Part shown: piece by piece, positions 45,666 to 57,059 of the stretch
Layout: every line of letters starts with the position of its first letter
Position numbering within the stretch: the first letter of the stretch is position 1
Source: Talinum fruticosum
Lineage: Eukaryota; Streptophyta; Magnoliopsida; Caryophyllales; Talinaceae
Assembly (NCBI GenBank): GCA_021018815.1
Contig: JAITYX010000034.1
Coordinates: forward strand, 1,426,001 to 1,490,000
DNA length: 64,000 nucleotides
Direction of reading: 5' to 3'
Program-made: the position numbers and the translations under genes
The notes under the pieces: model-generated
What the model was told of the DNA's origin: nothing
What the model saw: the letters and a program-made list of their open reading frames with translations, nothing else
The model's database searches: none

Positions 45666-47387
45666 TGAAGGTTTGCTCTTGGAGAGACTAAGTCACCCTA
45701 GAGGGGGTGAATAGGGTGATGGGGAAATTTAAGCAAGTAATGGAAGAATAAAACTAAAAATGACTCTGTGGAGAGTCCGAGTCTAGATTGGACTCGGAAA
45801 AGTGCTAACTCGAAAGTTACATGGAAACCCTCCTGGGCGAGAAAACCACGGTCGGCGCTAATCCAAGCACCAAGTCAAATCCACTATTTTGAATCCATAA
45901 AATACGAGTAGAAAGACTCAACCGAATTGCTCCCTTAGACAATTCCTTACAAGATTTTCCTAGACTCATAAGTTTCCTTATCTCGATCTAGTACTTTCTA
46001 ACCGAGGTAACCTTTACGAGTTAGGGACAACTGAGCTGAGTTAACCCTTACAGCTCGGTCAAGGGACCTTACTCGAAAGTAAGAATGAGTGTTTGTAAAC
46101 CGATTACAAGACCTTACAACTCATAAAGATATTAATTACGAGTTGGAGTTGTAAGTAGAAGATTGAGAATGAAATACAATGACTTTTGCTTAAGTACGTG
46201 TATTAACAGTTGGTTTAGCACTCTTCAAGTTTTGACGAGTTGGCTTCTATTTATAGATAACCAAGCAAATTTAGCCGTTGTGACTATCTTCTTACTTGGA
46301 AGTCCTTTGTGACCGTTGCAATGGATTTTCTAAGTCACTTAGAAAATATCCGTTGAGGTGTGAATGTTGGGCAACGACTCTTGACTTCTTTGGAAGTCCC
46401 AATCCACTCGGTGGTGTCCGAAAAATAGGGTGGAAACCACCATTGAGCTTAGCGTTGCGAATTTCCAGCTTTGGAAACGGACAACCCGACATAGTGTCCG
46501 GGCCTTGGTCGGAGGTGGAAAAAGTCTTGTCTGCTTGGTGATTTGACGTTTTGAAGCCAGGTTACTTTTGTAATTCAAAAATATGATAGCCTCGTTTGAA
46601 TAACCTACAAAAGTAAATCAATTTGGTTCTCAAAGTATAAAATACTTTGGTCCAAGATTAGACACGAGATAATAATTTTAATTAAGATAATTAAGTGCAT
46701 AATTATCCGAGTCGGAAAGAAATGGAATTTTCTGAGCCTAATATCCATTAAACTCAAATTCCATATGAGTCGGTCTAGAAGTAAAGTAAGTCGGATAAAT
46801 AACATCGAGTGGAAAGACTTGATCTAGACTGCCAATGTTCAAACCAAGCATGTTGACTTAGAAAGATGAATTAACACGAGTAATCCAATCAAACTTAGAT
46901 CATGAAGTTAGAAGCGAGTTTATGCAAAATAGAATAAGTGTTTGAACATGCAATATATTTGAGTGTTGTCCGAGTGACTCAGAATTGTGTGTGAAATGAT
47001 AAACAAGAATATGCTTTACGAGTCGATCGGAATCAAAAGAGAACATATGTGATAGTTTCTATAACACTCGGAAAAGATGCTATATCACTCAAAAAAACTT
47101 ATAAAATAGATAGAATGACTTTTAATCAAAATCTTATAAGAGATGAAGTCTTATACCTGATCCCTTGATGGAACTCAAAATGATATATGTAAGGTCCGAG
47201 TCTTCAAAATGATCCCTTGATGGAACATATGTGATAGTTTCTATAACACTCGGAAAAGATGCTATATCACTCGGAAAAACTTATAAAATAAATAGAATGA
47301 CTTTTAATCAAAATCTTATAAGAGATGAAGTCTTATACCTGATCCCTTGATGGAACTCAAAATGATATATGTAAGGTCCGAGTCTTC
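45666..47387 (-). repeat. LTR of Sire-B, with a duplicated 5' end
   Basis: On the minus strand it starts TGAAGACTCGGACC at 47,387 and ends GAGCAAACCTTCA at 45,666. It is longer than its sisters because of a 182-bp tandem duplication at the U3 end. TATA element CTATAAATAG (minus) at 46,247-46,256. Confidence 0.88.
47041..47387 (-). repeat. 182-bp tandem duplication at the U3 end of the Sire-B LTR
   Basis: GAACATATGTGATAG occurs at 47,041 and again at 47,223, and the sequence stays nearly identical up to the GAGTCTTCA ends at 47,206 and 47,387. The joint lies in a GATCCCTTGATGGAAC motif that also occurs inside the unit. Confidence 0.92.
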
Positions 47388-48278
47388 AAAAGCAACTAGA
47401 GTTCTTAGTTAAAGATAACTTTGAAGTTTCTTGTCCTCCTTATCTTTCTTTTAGAACTCTTCCTTTGGCCTTTTTGCCACTTTTTGTACTACACCATCTT
47501 CTTGAAGCCTCGGGCAATGAGTGCCATGGTATTCTCTTTTGAGTTTGAGGAGCTCAAACTTTATCTTCTGCTTTATAAGGTCTTTAGTGTAATGTTCTTT
47601 TTGGTGCTGACCTCGACATCCTTTTCTTCCAAATGCAGCTCATGAGTAAGTAGCTTCCCAATGAGCTCATCGAGGCTTCGATTGAGAGAGATTCCGAGCC
47701 TCATCAATTTCTGTCACCTTGGGACCCCATCTTCTCTTTGGTAGACTTCTCATAATTTTTTTGACCATTTCCTTGTGACGAGATCTTTCTACCCGGACAC
47801 TTGAGATTGTTGGTAATCTCGGTGAACCGAGCATACATATGAAAGATGTTATCTTCGACTCCATTACGAACGGCTCATACTTGTGAAGATATTGACTTGT
47901 CTTCGCCTGCTTCACTTGACTGGTTCCTTCATGGGTGTTGACAAGTGTATCCTCCACCTCTTTGGCCGTGTCACGGGCTAACACTTTGTTGTACTCTTAC
48001 GAGCTGATAGTACACATCGGTGTGTTCATGGCTTTGAAGTTCTTTCGAACTTCTCATTTTCTTTAGAAGTGTACTCTGCCTTTTCTTTAGGCACAGATCT
48101 AACACCTTCCATCTTCATTGGAATGAAGTTCCCATTTTGGATGATGTTCCATACTTAATCATTATATAGTAGAAAGCATTCTATCATATTATTCCGAGTG
48201 TGCAAAGTTTGACCTCTTGAACTTGGGTGGTGCAGTGGATGATATTCCTTCATTAAACTCTCTATTGTTTTGAGCCAT
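47388..48278 (-). pseudogene. gag: Ty1/copia gag of Sire-1, 3' end removed
   Basis: ATG at 48,278. Motifs in changing frames: a PMKMEGVRSVPKEK-like lead, DTAKEVEDTLVNTHEGTS, VKQAKTSQYLHKYEPF, KIMRSLPKRRWGPKVTEIDE and EARNLSQSKP. It stops inside the zinc knuckle: the minus strand reads NSSCF and then meets the Sire-B LTR at 47,387. Confidence 0.85.
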
Positions 48279-48322
48279 TTGATCTTTAAACCTTTGGATT
48301 GTGAGATCCTCTTGAAAGACAA

Positions 48323-48334
48323 GGCTCGATACCG
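48323..48334 (-). other. Primer binding site of Sire-1
   Basis: The minus strand reads CGGTATCGAGCC, a slightly changed form of the binding site found in the other elements, two bases from the end of the 5' LTR. Confidence 0.82.
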
Positions 48335-48336
48335 AT

Positions 48337-49772
48337 TGAAGATGTACTCTTGAAGAGGTTAAGTCACCCTAGAAGGGGAAAGAGTGAATAGGATGGTGGA
48401 AGATTTTTGAGAAAAATTAAACTCTTTTGCACGAAACGAGCAAAAGCAGTTCCGAGTCTAGATTGGACTCGGAAAGTTAAACACTAAGAAATATGTGGAA
48501 ACCCTCCTAGGGTAGAAAACCACGGACAGTGCTAATCCAAGCACTAAGTCAAATCCACTAATTGAATCCTCAATTACAAAGGATCGACTCTAACCGAAAT
48601 TGCTCCCTCGGACAATTCCTTTATAAGTTTTTCCTAGACTCGAAGTTCCCTTATCCGATCTAGTATTTCTTGACTGAGATAACCCTTACAGTAAGGGACA
48701 ACTGAGTTGAGTTAGCCCTTACATCTCGGTCAAGGGACTTAGAAAGAAAGTAAAGAGTAGAAGTGATTACAAGACTTTCTTTAGAACTTACAAAATAAGA
48801 AAATATAGCTTTGAAGTTGTAAAGCTAAAGATTGAGTAAGAATGCACTAAGTAAGTGTTAAGCAATGTGTTCAACAATCTTCAAGTCTTGTAGAGTGGCT
48901 TCTATTTATAAACACCAAGGTAGAATGACTGTTGAGACTCGTTACGGATTGGTGAGCTTCATTAGCCGTTGTAACGGCTAGTTTGAGTCACTCGAGAAAA
49001 GATCCGTTGAGATGTGAACGTTGTGTAACGGTTCTTGGCTTCAAAAGTAGTCCAACCCATTAGTGGTGATTGAAATACGGAGTGGAAACAACTGTTAGAC
49101 TCAAAGTTGCGGTTTTTAGTTTTGGAAACAAACAACCCCGACACGGTGTCCGAGCCATGTCCGGAAATGGTTAATCTCTGTCTGCTGGTGTTTAACGGCT
49201 AGAAATTGATTGCTTTTGTAATTAAAAAAGATTAAGCTTGTTTAAACAACCTACAAAAGCAAAACAAAGTGGTACTCAAAGTATAAAAATACTTTGGTCC
49301 AAGATTAAGCACGAGATAATAATTGCATCGGAGAAATTAAGCACTTAATTATCTTCGACCTAAAAGAGTGGAATTTTCTAATTCTAATATCCATTAGGTT
49401 CAGATTTCATCTTGAGTCAATCCTTAAAATCATCAAGTTAAAGAGAATAAGATATCAAGATGCATAAACTTGATCAAGCAAATAATTCTCCATTGATAAA
49501 CTTACTTAAAAATTAGAATTAACGCAATAATTTATTTTTACTTAAAACATGAAGTCGAGTGCTCGGAATAAAAGTGTTAGAGAGATTATTTACCCATGCG
49601 ATAGTTCTGAATTGTGTTTGAGTAGGTCGAAACACGATTAAGAATGTTATGCTAAAAGACTGGTTTTGAGCGGGTCGGAACAAGATGAAAACTTAGATAA
49701 TAGTTTCTATAAAACTCAAAATGACTTCTAATCAAAACTCAAGAGAGATGGAGAGTTATACTTGAGTTTTCG
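48337..49772 (-). repeat. 5' LTR of Sire-1
   Basis: Collinear with 11,749-13,180. It ends CTTCA next to the primer site; the outer end reads CGAAAACTC where the 3' LTR has TGAAGACTC. TATA-like TATAAATAG (minus) at 48,902-48,910. TAGTA follows at 49,773-49,777. Confidence 0.92.
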
Positions 49773-49777
49773 TAGTA

Positions 49778-50640
49778 TATACAATAAGCATAGGGAAAGC
49801 CATCGGAGAAAAAATTCCCTTCTTTTTTTGTTGTAGTGCTTCCACACAAACGAGGTCCATTGTCATTTCTTTGATGAAGAGATATCATCATCTAACTCAA
49901 TAAACATTGATATATGTGGAATAGAACTTCCTACAAAAATATAATTACTTGAATCAATAATATGAACTATTCAAATATGCATAAACAACCAATCGAAGTA
50001 AAAATAGCAAAAGCATAACAAAATAGCATTGAATCAATAATATGAAATATTCAAATAAGCATAAACTGACCACTCAAAGCAAAAATAGCAAAATCTTAAT
50101 AGAATAGCAAAATCGTAACAAAAATAGCACTCAATCAATGATATGAAATATTCAAATATGCATAAGGAAATGGGTTGTTCTTGATCCTCGTTAGCAAAAT
50201 TGTAACAAAATAGAAAAATTGAAGCAAATAGCAAAATCGAATCACAAAAGAGAAGAAATCAAATCAAGAAAATAGCAAAACCAAAGCAAATAACAAAATC
50301 AAAGCACAAAAGAAAAGACAAGATGAATCCAAATAAAGAAAATAGCAAAAGCAAAGCAAAAATGATGTGAAGAAGAAGAACAAAATGATGTGAAGAATAA
50401 GAAAAAATCGATGAGGTGCCATCTTTCCACGACCATTACTACCAAGAAGAACAAAAATGATGTGAAGAAGAAGCAAATAGCAAACATGGACGGACCTGGT
50501 GAGTTGGAGGGACTTGTGACCCTACTAGCTCGGTTCGAGAGGAGATGGGGCAGACAGTGAACTACCAGTCACAAAGGCTTTCTTTCCACGACCAGTAACT
50601 CTAAATCGACGAGGTGCCATCTTTTTTGATTCGATGTACT
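49778..50640 (-). pseudogene. Probable 5' part of the hAT transposase gene
   Basis: A minus-strand ATG near 50,622 begins MAPRRFRVTGRGKKAFVTG and soon meets stops; a similar MAPHRF start recurs near 50,420. Nearest the Sire-1 insertion, the frame that continues into TSNFRRHTNTC at 11,700-11,732 reads PMAFPMLIVYTTTEA, in the place where a BED finger has its first half. The expected Cys pair is not clear. The join to the 3' part is inferred from the TAGTA duplication, which proves these two flanks were once adjacent. Confidence 0.5.
49953..50190. repeat. Three imperfect tandem units in the hAT 5' region
   Basis: ATCAATAATATGAA followed by TATTCAAATA starts at 49,953, 50,033 and 50,134 (spacings 80 and 101). 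To the right, 50,190-50,480, shorter units of the form AATAGCAAAATC-AAGCAAA repeat many times. Confidence 0.8.
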
Positions 50641-50760
50641 CAACTTTTGATGGAGAAAAATCGCAAACGTTTAGGACTTAGGGGAGAAAGATTAGAGGGG
50701 CTGACGTGGAGATGAAGTTGGGTTTGTGATAGAATTAGAGAGCGAGAGAAACCGAGAGCT

Positions 50761-50766
<6 letters not shown>

Positions 50767-50807
<41 letters not shown>
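50767..50807. repeat. (GA)n microsatellite
   Basis: About 20 uninterrupted GA units upstream of the minus-strand MAPRRF start, within a wider GA-rich block from 50,730. Confidence 0.95.
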
Positions 50808-50810
<3 letters not shown>

Positions 50811-51001
50811 AAAAGAGATGAGAGAGTGTGGGACGGAACATGCGGTTTGGCGTTTGGTTGCTTGCTAGGGTTTCTTTGCTCCTTCCTTCGAAACTCATCG
50901 CTTCCAAGTGGCCTAGACCCAAATAATTTCATTAGACCACCTCATTGTGCCAAAAACAAAGTCACCAATTTTTAAAATGACGACCTAACAGTCAACCGGA
51001 T

Positions 51002-54000
51002 CGTAAGACCCGTAATTTTGGGTTAGGTAGTTATATAAGTTAAATTAATTATTTAGCCTTAATTAGTTAAAGTGGGTGGAATAACTAATATATATACGCG
51101 GATATATATACTCGTGAATTGATTTGAGCGAATTATTATTAGTTCACGTAACTATTATTAGTGAAGCATATTAATTCCTTCTTCCGAATTTTTCACCCGG
51201 CCTAGATAAATAAAAACCCGAGACCGCGTATACTACGTATGGGAGTTTAATTATTATTACGTTTACCAAAAAAAAAAGGGAAAAGAGGGAGGGGGATTAG
51301 GATTACTCTTAACCGAGTATATTAGAGAGGAAAACTTGGGGGTCCAATAAGGGTCGTGGACCGACAATTAATCAATGGAGAGAGAGAGACATAAAGAAAG
51401 CAGGCTCGAAGGCCCGAGTAGAGGAAAGAAAGGAAAAAGCGAGAAGGAGAACGTAGAGAGAGAGAGAGAGAGAGAGGGAAGGCGAGCGAGCGCGAGAAGG
51501 ACACCGAAAATCGAGCAGTCGGCAACCGGCGGGCACTACGAGCCCAAGGACACCAGCCGACGAACGCCGGTAGGCGGCGGACGAAGGAAAGAGGAAAGAA
51601 ATAGAGCAAGGGAAACGAGAGAGGGGATCGGGATGAGGGAGAACAAAGCGAGAGAGGGAGTGAGAGCGAGAGCCGGAGGCCGGCGGCCTATGGTGCACCT
51701 AAACGGCGAGAACGTCGTGGCCGGCAAGCACGAGAGAAGGGGAGCGAGGGACCGAGACAGAGTGAGAGACCGAGAGACCAAGAGGGAACCGGCCAAGAGG
51801 CGAGACCACGAAGAAGAAGGGGAACGACAACCGGCGGGCATGAAAACAGCGGCCGGTGGCCGGCGAGCAAGGGTGGTCGAGGGAACGAGAAGACTAGACC
51901 GAGATAAAGACAACAAGAGAGAGAGAAAGTTTGAGAGGTTGGGAACCGGGAAGAGTTGAAAAGAGAAATAGAACGGGAAAGCGAGAGACTAAGCAAGAAT
52001 CGGGCAAAGGGAGACCGAGATCGAGAGGTACGAAGCAACGAGAGTGTGAGACAGAAAGAGACGAGGGATAGAACGAGATGAAGGGGGTGGCGGGGGACCT
52101 AGAACCGACTTCATTCAATCAAACACTCAAACCCTAGAATTTGAGGTGGGTAGTCTCATACTCTAAACTATTAGTAATTTCAAAATTCAATTGAATTTGT
52201 TGTGAATATTGAGTATCCGTATTGCGGAACAAATTTAGTAGTTGTTTCACATTGAATTAAGAACCTAGAATGAATTTAGGGAGTTGTTAGGGCTGAATCG
52301 GGACATGAGAGGATTTACGTGGGTTAAGTAGTTAAAGTTAAATTGGGAACTTTGAGAAAATTTAGTAGTTACTTAAGATTGGATTGGGAACACGGGGATT
52401 CCGATAGAGTTAGGTTGCATAGGTCAAATGAGTAGTATTGAAGTTTCGATTAGCAATTAAGGATGAAAAAGCTATGATTCGGGCACGAATTATGAGTTAA
52501 TTGAGCCTTAGAGATTTCTTGAATTTACTGGCATTAATAGATAATTGCTAATATTAGGAAATGATGATTTGAAGTATAAAGGGGAGTATGAGTTCATCTT
52601 GATTCAGGCACAATTGAGGCATGGATGTGATAAGCGGATGATGTTAGGATAAATTGAGCTTAGAATATATCTAAATCCATGAGAGTAAATTACCATTGAA
52701 GATAAATGGAGCTAGAGGAGTTTGAGTGGTAAAGTAAGACTAAGAGCTATATGGTTAAATATGAGCGGGAAAGAGTTTAATTAGTAACGTGGAGACATAG
52801 GATGAGAATTTGAGGTAAAGATGACAGTTTGTGAGAAGTTAAGACGTTAGAGTTAAGTGGTAACTACTTGTGGTTATTGTGGTTCCGAAAAGGAATTAAT
52901 GTTACTAAATTGGTAGATTTAGAAAGGCATAGTCGGAAAGGAGCTAATGAGGACTGTCTGTGTCAAGTTGTGATTAATTGTGCTAAGTGATTGTGTTAAA
53001 TGATGTTCAAAAGTATTTTGAAAGAAGTTATATGTTTTACGCAGAATAATACTTGAATGTGATTTTTATGATATATGCTTTTCAAGCGTGAAAACGTGCT
53101 TCTAAACGAGTGAAATTGATTTGAGAATGTTGTTTGAAACAAGCGTGATGAGTGAATGTGTTAAAGAAACTATTTTGAATCGACTTTGCTAGGATCGTTG
53201 AGCACAAAGAAGGATTCTAGTTAGGGCGGTAGCTAGGGATCCTGGTGTATCGGGATGCCGATTGGAATCTTCCTAGATAGGTCACGGGAGCCTTTTATTT
53301 GGGGTCGCGCCCCGGAGAAACTAAAGAAATCGGATAAATTATGAGAAATTGTGAAGTGCTAGTTCGAGTCCACAACCTGGGAAGTGATTCACCAAAAGAT
53401 ATTCGTTGAAAATGATTTATGAGAAGTGATTCAATAGAAATGATTCAATAGAAATGATTCAATTTCGATTGAAAGCATTTGAAAGAAAGTATTGGTGGTT
53501 GCACCACTTTGTTTAAAGAGGATTCAATTCCAAAAAGAGTTCTTCATGATTGCAAATCTTATCTTTAAATGATTGAAGTGTTATGACCCTTATGCTACAA
53601 AGAATTTCATCAATGAGTATCTATATCCCTATTATGCTATTCTTGTTTTCTCAATGATTATTACTGGTAATATGTGTGAAGTACTTTCCATTTTAAGAGT
53701 GTAAGACTCTCCAGGTGAGCGCGTGGTTTGCTCACCCCCACAAATTTCCCCTTTTCCCCTCCCCGGTGTTGCGGTACACTCTCGAAGGCGTGTCTCATAC
53801 TTTAGCATATACCGGACTCCGAGCATATCGTTTACCGTTTGCTATTTGCTGATTGTTGATTGCTTGAAGTGGCTCCAGTGACATGCATCCCACATTTCTA
53901 AGTGTTTTAATTTGTAGTTTAGTTCATATAGTTTGTACCGGATGTATGAAGAACCATTTAGCTTATTTTAAGTTTTAATGCATGATTGGGTGGACTCTAA

Positions 54001-54277
54001 CGTGTGGCGTTGAGTTGTATACTCCAAGCGTGTGGCTCGTTGAGTTGTATTATAATTTTTATGCAGGGTTTTCGGGGTTTAAGCCTAGGGGATAGTCCAT
54101 ATTACAAAAGGAATTATGCCTGAATTTTTAGAAAACTTTCAAACTCTTGAAGAATTACTTCTATTATTACCTTAAGTTGGAATTAGAAAGCCAAAACAAC
54201 ACTCGAATGAGCCTTTGGGGTTCCTTGTGAGTAACTCGGCGATGTAATACTCCTAGGGTGGGTTTTGAGGTGTTACA
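51002..54277 (-). repeat. Solo LTR of the TGTAACACC family (copy E3), inverted relative to E1/E2
   Basis: On the minus strand it starts TGTAACACCTCAAAACCCAC at 54,277 and ends GGGTCTTACG at 51,002, 3,276 bp. It is collinear with E2, including the GCTCACC-GTCTTACAC segment, the CCGGGGCGCGACCCC segment and a GC-high block. Flanking 5-mers CGGAT (50,997-51,001) and CGGAC (54,278-54,282) match at four of five bases. No internal region. Confidence 0.85.
51360..52120 (-). other. CT-rich (minus strand), GC-high block of LTR E3
   Basis: The plus strand is GAGAGA and CGGCGG rich and holds a 194-codon open frame (Arg/Glu/Gly-rich); the minus strand holds several Ser/Leu/Arg-rich frames. All are open because of the composition. 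It matches the position of the blocks in E1 and E2. Confidence 0.5.
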
Positions 54278-55330
54278 CGGACCCAACCCAAAAATTCTTG
54301 GGTTTTACGAGTTCGAGCAGTTTCGGATTTTGGGTCGAATTTTCGTGTTGAGAACCCTAAAAATGGGCAATTTCGTGTCGAATTAACTTTTTCAGGTCTA
54401 CTTATATCCATTTTTCATAAGAAGTTAGTGGAGACTCAAGGGTTCAACTTCTTTGCATTCTAATCAATACCCATAAAATTTTGAGTCAAACCCACATTAA
54501 TTCCCCTGTCTTAAGCCAAAATAAACTTTACCCACTTTATTTAAGAATTAAAATAAGATGAATCAAATTCTCCTTGTATGCTTTTCTCACAAGAAGGGAA
54601 TATAAATACTACTGGAGATTAATTTTGTGTGCCCTTCTTAAAAATGAGATGAGTCTAGAAACAAGACTCACAAATTTGACGATACCCAAAAACAGGTGAG
54701 TCGAGGGCAAGTAATTTTACTTTGCTTTCAAGCAAAATAAGCTGCACCCATTCCAAATCATGTGCAATTTGTTATTCTTTTGAAAAAGAAAAACGAAACA
54801 AGGGATTATAAGTTTTCTAATGACATAGTTCACACTTCACATAAAAATAAAAGCGAGATAAATAGAGAGCAAATGAGGGGTTTGATGGATGTCATTGGAG
54901 ATGCTTGATCTTATTTAATATTTGCTTTAGAGATAAGGGGAAGAGAGACACAGCGAGAGGGAGAGAGAGAGAAGAACACGAAAGTAATTCGCTGTATTTA
55001 ATGTTATTTCGTCACAAGTTCGTTAGATTTTAAGAGTTCAAATTAATTATTATTTGATGGACAATTTATATAAGTCAACTATCATAATTTAAAAAGAAAT
55101 TCAATTACAATAGAATTTTAAAAAAGAAAGATTATTCGTTCATTTATATTTCATTCATTATTTTCTTATGTTCTCTTTTAATTTATTTAATTCAAACTTT
55201 CGATTTTCTGTTTTCTTTTTTCTTTTGGATTCTCTCCATTTGTGTACAAGGACACAAATAAACGACCCACAAACAGAAAAGCCTGCCAGTCATCCTTTTC
55301 TTTTAATTTATCAGAGAGAGAACAGGGAGA
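54278..55330. other. AT-rich intergenic sequence, left edge possibly hAT terminus
   Basis: 54,278-54,400 contains GGACCCAACCC, GGTCGAATTTTCG and GGGCAATTTCG pieces, the kind of Gly/Pro-free subterminal sequence seen at hAT ends, but no terminal repeat was found. The rest has no gene. A GAGAGAGAG run lies near 54,950-54,975. Confidence 0.4.
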
Positions 55331-55415
55331 GAGAGAAGGGAGGGAGCTGTAACAACTCAAGATTTTCTGTTTTCTGTTTTCTTTTGGGTTCTCTCCATTT
55401 TTTCCCTTTCGTTTT
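55187..55415 (+). repeat. Direct repeat upstream of the DeSI-like gene
   Basis: GATTTTCTGTTTTCTTTT plus TCTTTTGGATTCTCTCCATT at 55,201 recurs with few changes at 55,361, about 160 bp away. It may be a local duplication in the promoter or 5' untranslated region. Confidence 0.7.
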
Positions 55416-55574
55416 GGTGATGAAAAGAAACGAGGGTTTTCTCCATTCTGGTGTCTTTTGAGTTGAATTGTTACCGAATCTAGCAAATCACAAAAAACTG
55501 GGAAGTTTGCCTCAGGCATAACGAACCAAGCTGATGGTTCCTTTCATTCCAACGCTCTCCTCCTCCTACTGCTC
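55370..55574 (+). other. Possible 5' untranslated exon of the DeSI-like gene
   Basis: CT-rich sequence (TCCTCCTCCTACTGCTC) ends at a consensus-like donor GTGAGT at 55,575. The next good acceptor in front of the coding exon is TTATGCATGCAG at about 59,611. This would make an intron of about 4 kb. No upstream ATG in frame is needed. It is an inference from splice-like signals only. Confidence 0.35.
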
Positions 55575-57059
55575 GTGAGTCATTTTTCTCCTGAATTTTC
55601 TTCTTTGATACTTGCAATTGCCGTCCATACACTTTGATATTTGCTATCTCTGTAACTTTTCACTGTGGCATTTCGATTTTAGGTTTTGGTAGTCACTGAG
55701 CGTAATTGGCGAGATCTGTGGTACCTGAAGCAAATCTTACTTGCTAATTACTTTATTTAATTCAAACTTTTGATTCTGTTCATGCTTTGGCCTCCCGTTA
55801 CTTCTGCATTGTGAGTTTTGCTTTGATTTCAGCCCTAGCTTTCTAGGGTTTTTGAACTTTTGTAATCATTAGCCCTTGTCCTCTATTTACCTGGAAGTAT
55901 TAAGTTGATTATGAGCTTATTGAAATTGGGTCGCTCGTAATTTTGCTCCATCTGATTAAGAAAACGCCAATTCATCTTTGTACCCAGTTTCCTATCTTAT
56001 ATTTAGAAAATGCTTTTCATTTCAAAGATTTGTCCGCCCTTTCACTTCAGTTGCAGTTATAAAATGCCTTAGCTTTTTCGATTCTTTTTTTCGCCATTAT
56101 TTGAATTTTGTACTTTAATATCATTATAAAAAAGTGAGTGACTATTCATAACCATGGAGGGAAATTAGTGCCCTCCCACTAAAGCGAAGGAAGCAATTAT
56201 ATATGAAGATATGCATGATTGCTTTTGGTTTAAAAATTATGGCTATTAATTCTTTGTACATAGCAGCCTTTAAGAAAAGAATTATTAATTCAAAGAGAAA
56301 CTTAGATGTGGTCAGGAATCTCCTCTGTGCATGTCCTAGTCAATGGGTCTGTCACCATGACTAGGGTTTCAGATTATTTCTGATAATATTGGACCGTTAG
56401 ACTGGCCAAATGATTGATATCATATGATTATGATGAAGGGTGACATTTTCCGTAGTCAAGTTATTAAATATGTACAGAAAAACATTTGGAGGTTAATGAG
56501 GTATTTCTTCAGCCCCTCCCTGTTTTATTTATTTATTTATTTATTTTTTTTTTTGTAGTCTCTTGCTGTGTAGTTTTTGTGGACATTATCATAAACTTTC
56601 AAAAAAGAACATTTGAAACATCTAGGTGCTGTATATGTTGTGTATAGTTTGATGTATCCATCTGATAGACAGTTTGACTTTGATGTCCTGATGTTCAATT
56701 TTGTGGCTCAAAATGGCTAAAATTACATGTATCTACATCTCTCTTTTTATTTTTTGATAAAATGTATCTACATCTTATGTGCAATAATGTTCAGTTTCCT
56801 GCATGTTCCTGTTGCTGTTTACTCTGTAAGATTGTTTGACCCAACTTTTACACATCTTTGTTCCCATCGATTGGTTTACTCTTTTTTTTTTCAAAAAAAA
56901 ATCTCTTATTACATTAGTTTTCTATTTCCCTTTGTTTCTCAAGGGATCTGAAAGTTCCTACAGATTTCATTTGCCTGTTTAAAATTAGAAATGTTATCGA
57001 TATAAAACTGAGAGTTTTGAGTGTACATTCTAGTGCTGCAATCATGTTTGACACTTTCT

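Larger units (their letters stand above)
38609..47387. mobile_element. Inverted composite of two copia fragments (Sire-A plus strand, Sire-B minus strand)
   Basis: The left half (38,609 to about 41,302) is LTR, primer site and gag on the plus strand. The right half (about 41,303 to 47,387) is RT, integrase, protease region, gag, primer site and LTR on the minus strand. Both outer ends are therefore the 5' (U3) ends of LTRs, TGAAGACTCGG at left and its inverse at right. The halves meet at about 41,300. The flanking 5-mers differ (ATTTT and AAAGC). Compared with element B, Sire-1 lacks about 360 bp of gag/protease sequence across this site. The type of LTR equals that of the solo LTR at 22,462-24,063. 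Confidence 0.85.
11749..49772 (-). mobile_element. Sire-1: Sirevirus-like Ty1/copia element expanded by nested insertions
   Basis: Paired LTRs of 1,436 bp (48,337-49,772) and 1,432 bp (11,749-13,180) start TGAAG and end CTTCA (the outermost base of the 5' LTR is changed). TAGTA flanks both ends (11,744-11,748 and 49,773-49,777). Inside, on the minus strand, the order is primer binding site, gag, gag-pre-integrase, integrase, RT, RNase H, an extra ORF and a polypurine tract, which fits Ty1/copia of the Sirevirus type. Removing the nested segments leaves about 10.2 kb, a normal size for that group. By eye the two LTRs differ at very roughly one base in ten, so the insertion is old. All genes are broken. 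Confidence 0.9.

Noticed and set aside
38609..47387. A normal complete copia element
   Set aside because: The two LTRs are inverted relative to each other, gag is present twice and flanking 5-mers do not match.
51375..51959. A 194-codon plus-strand open frame, Arg/Glu-rich
   Set aside because: It is antisense to the LTR, open because of GAGA/CGGCGG repeats, and overlaps several equally long frames on the other strand.
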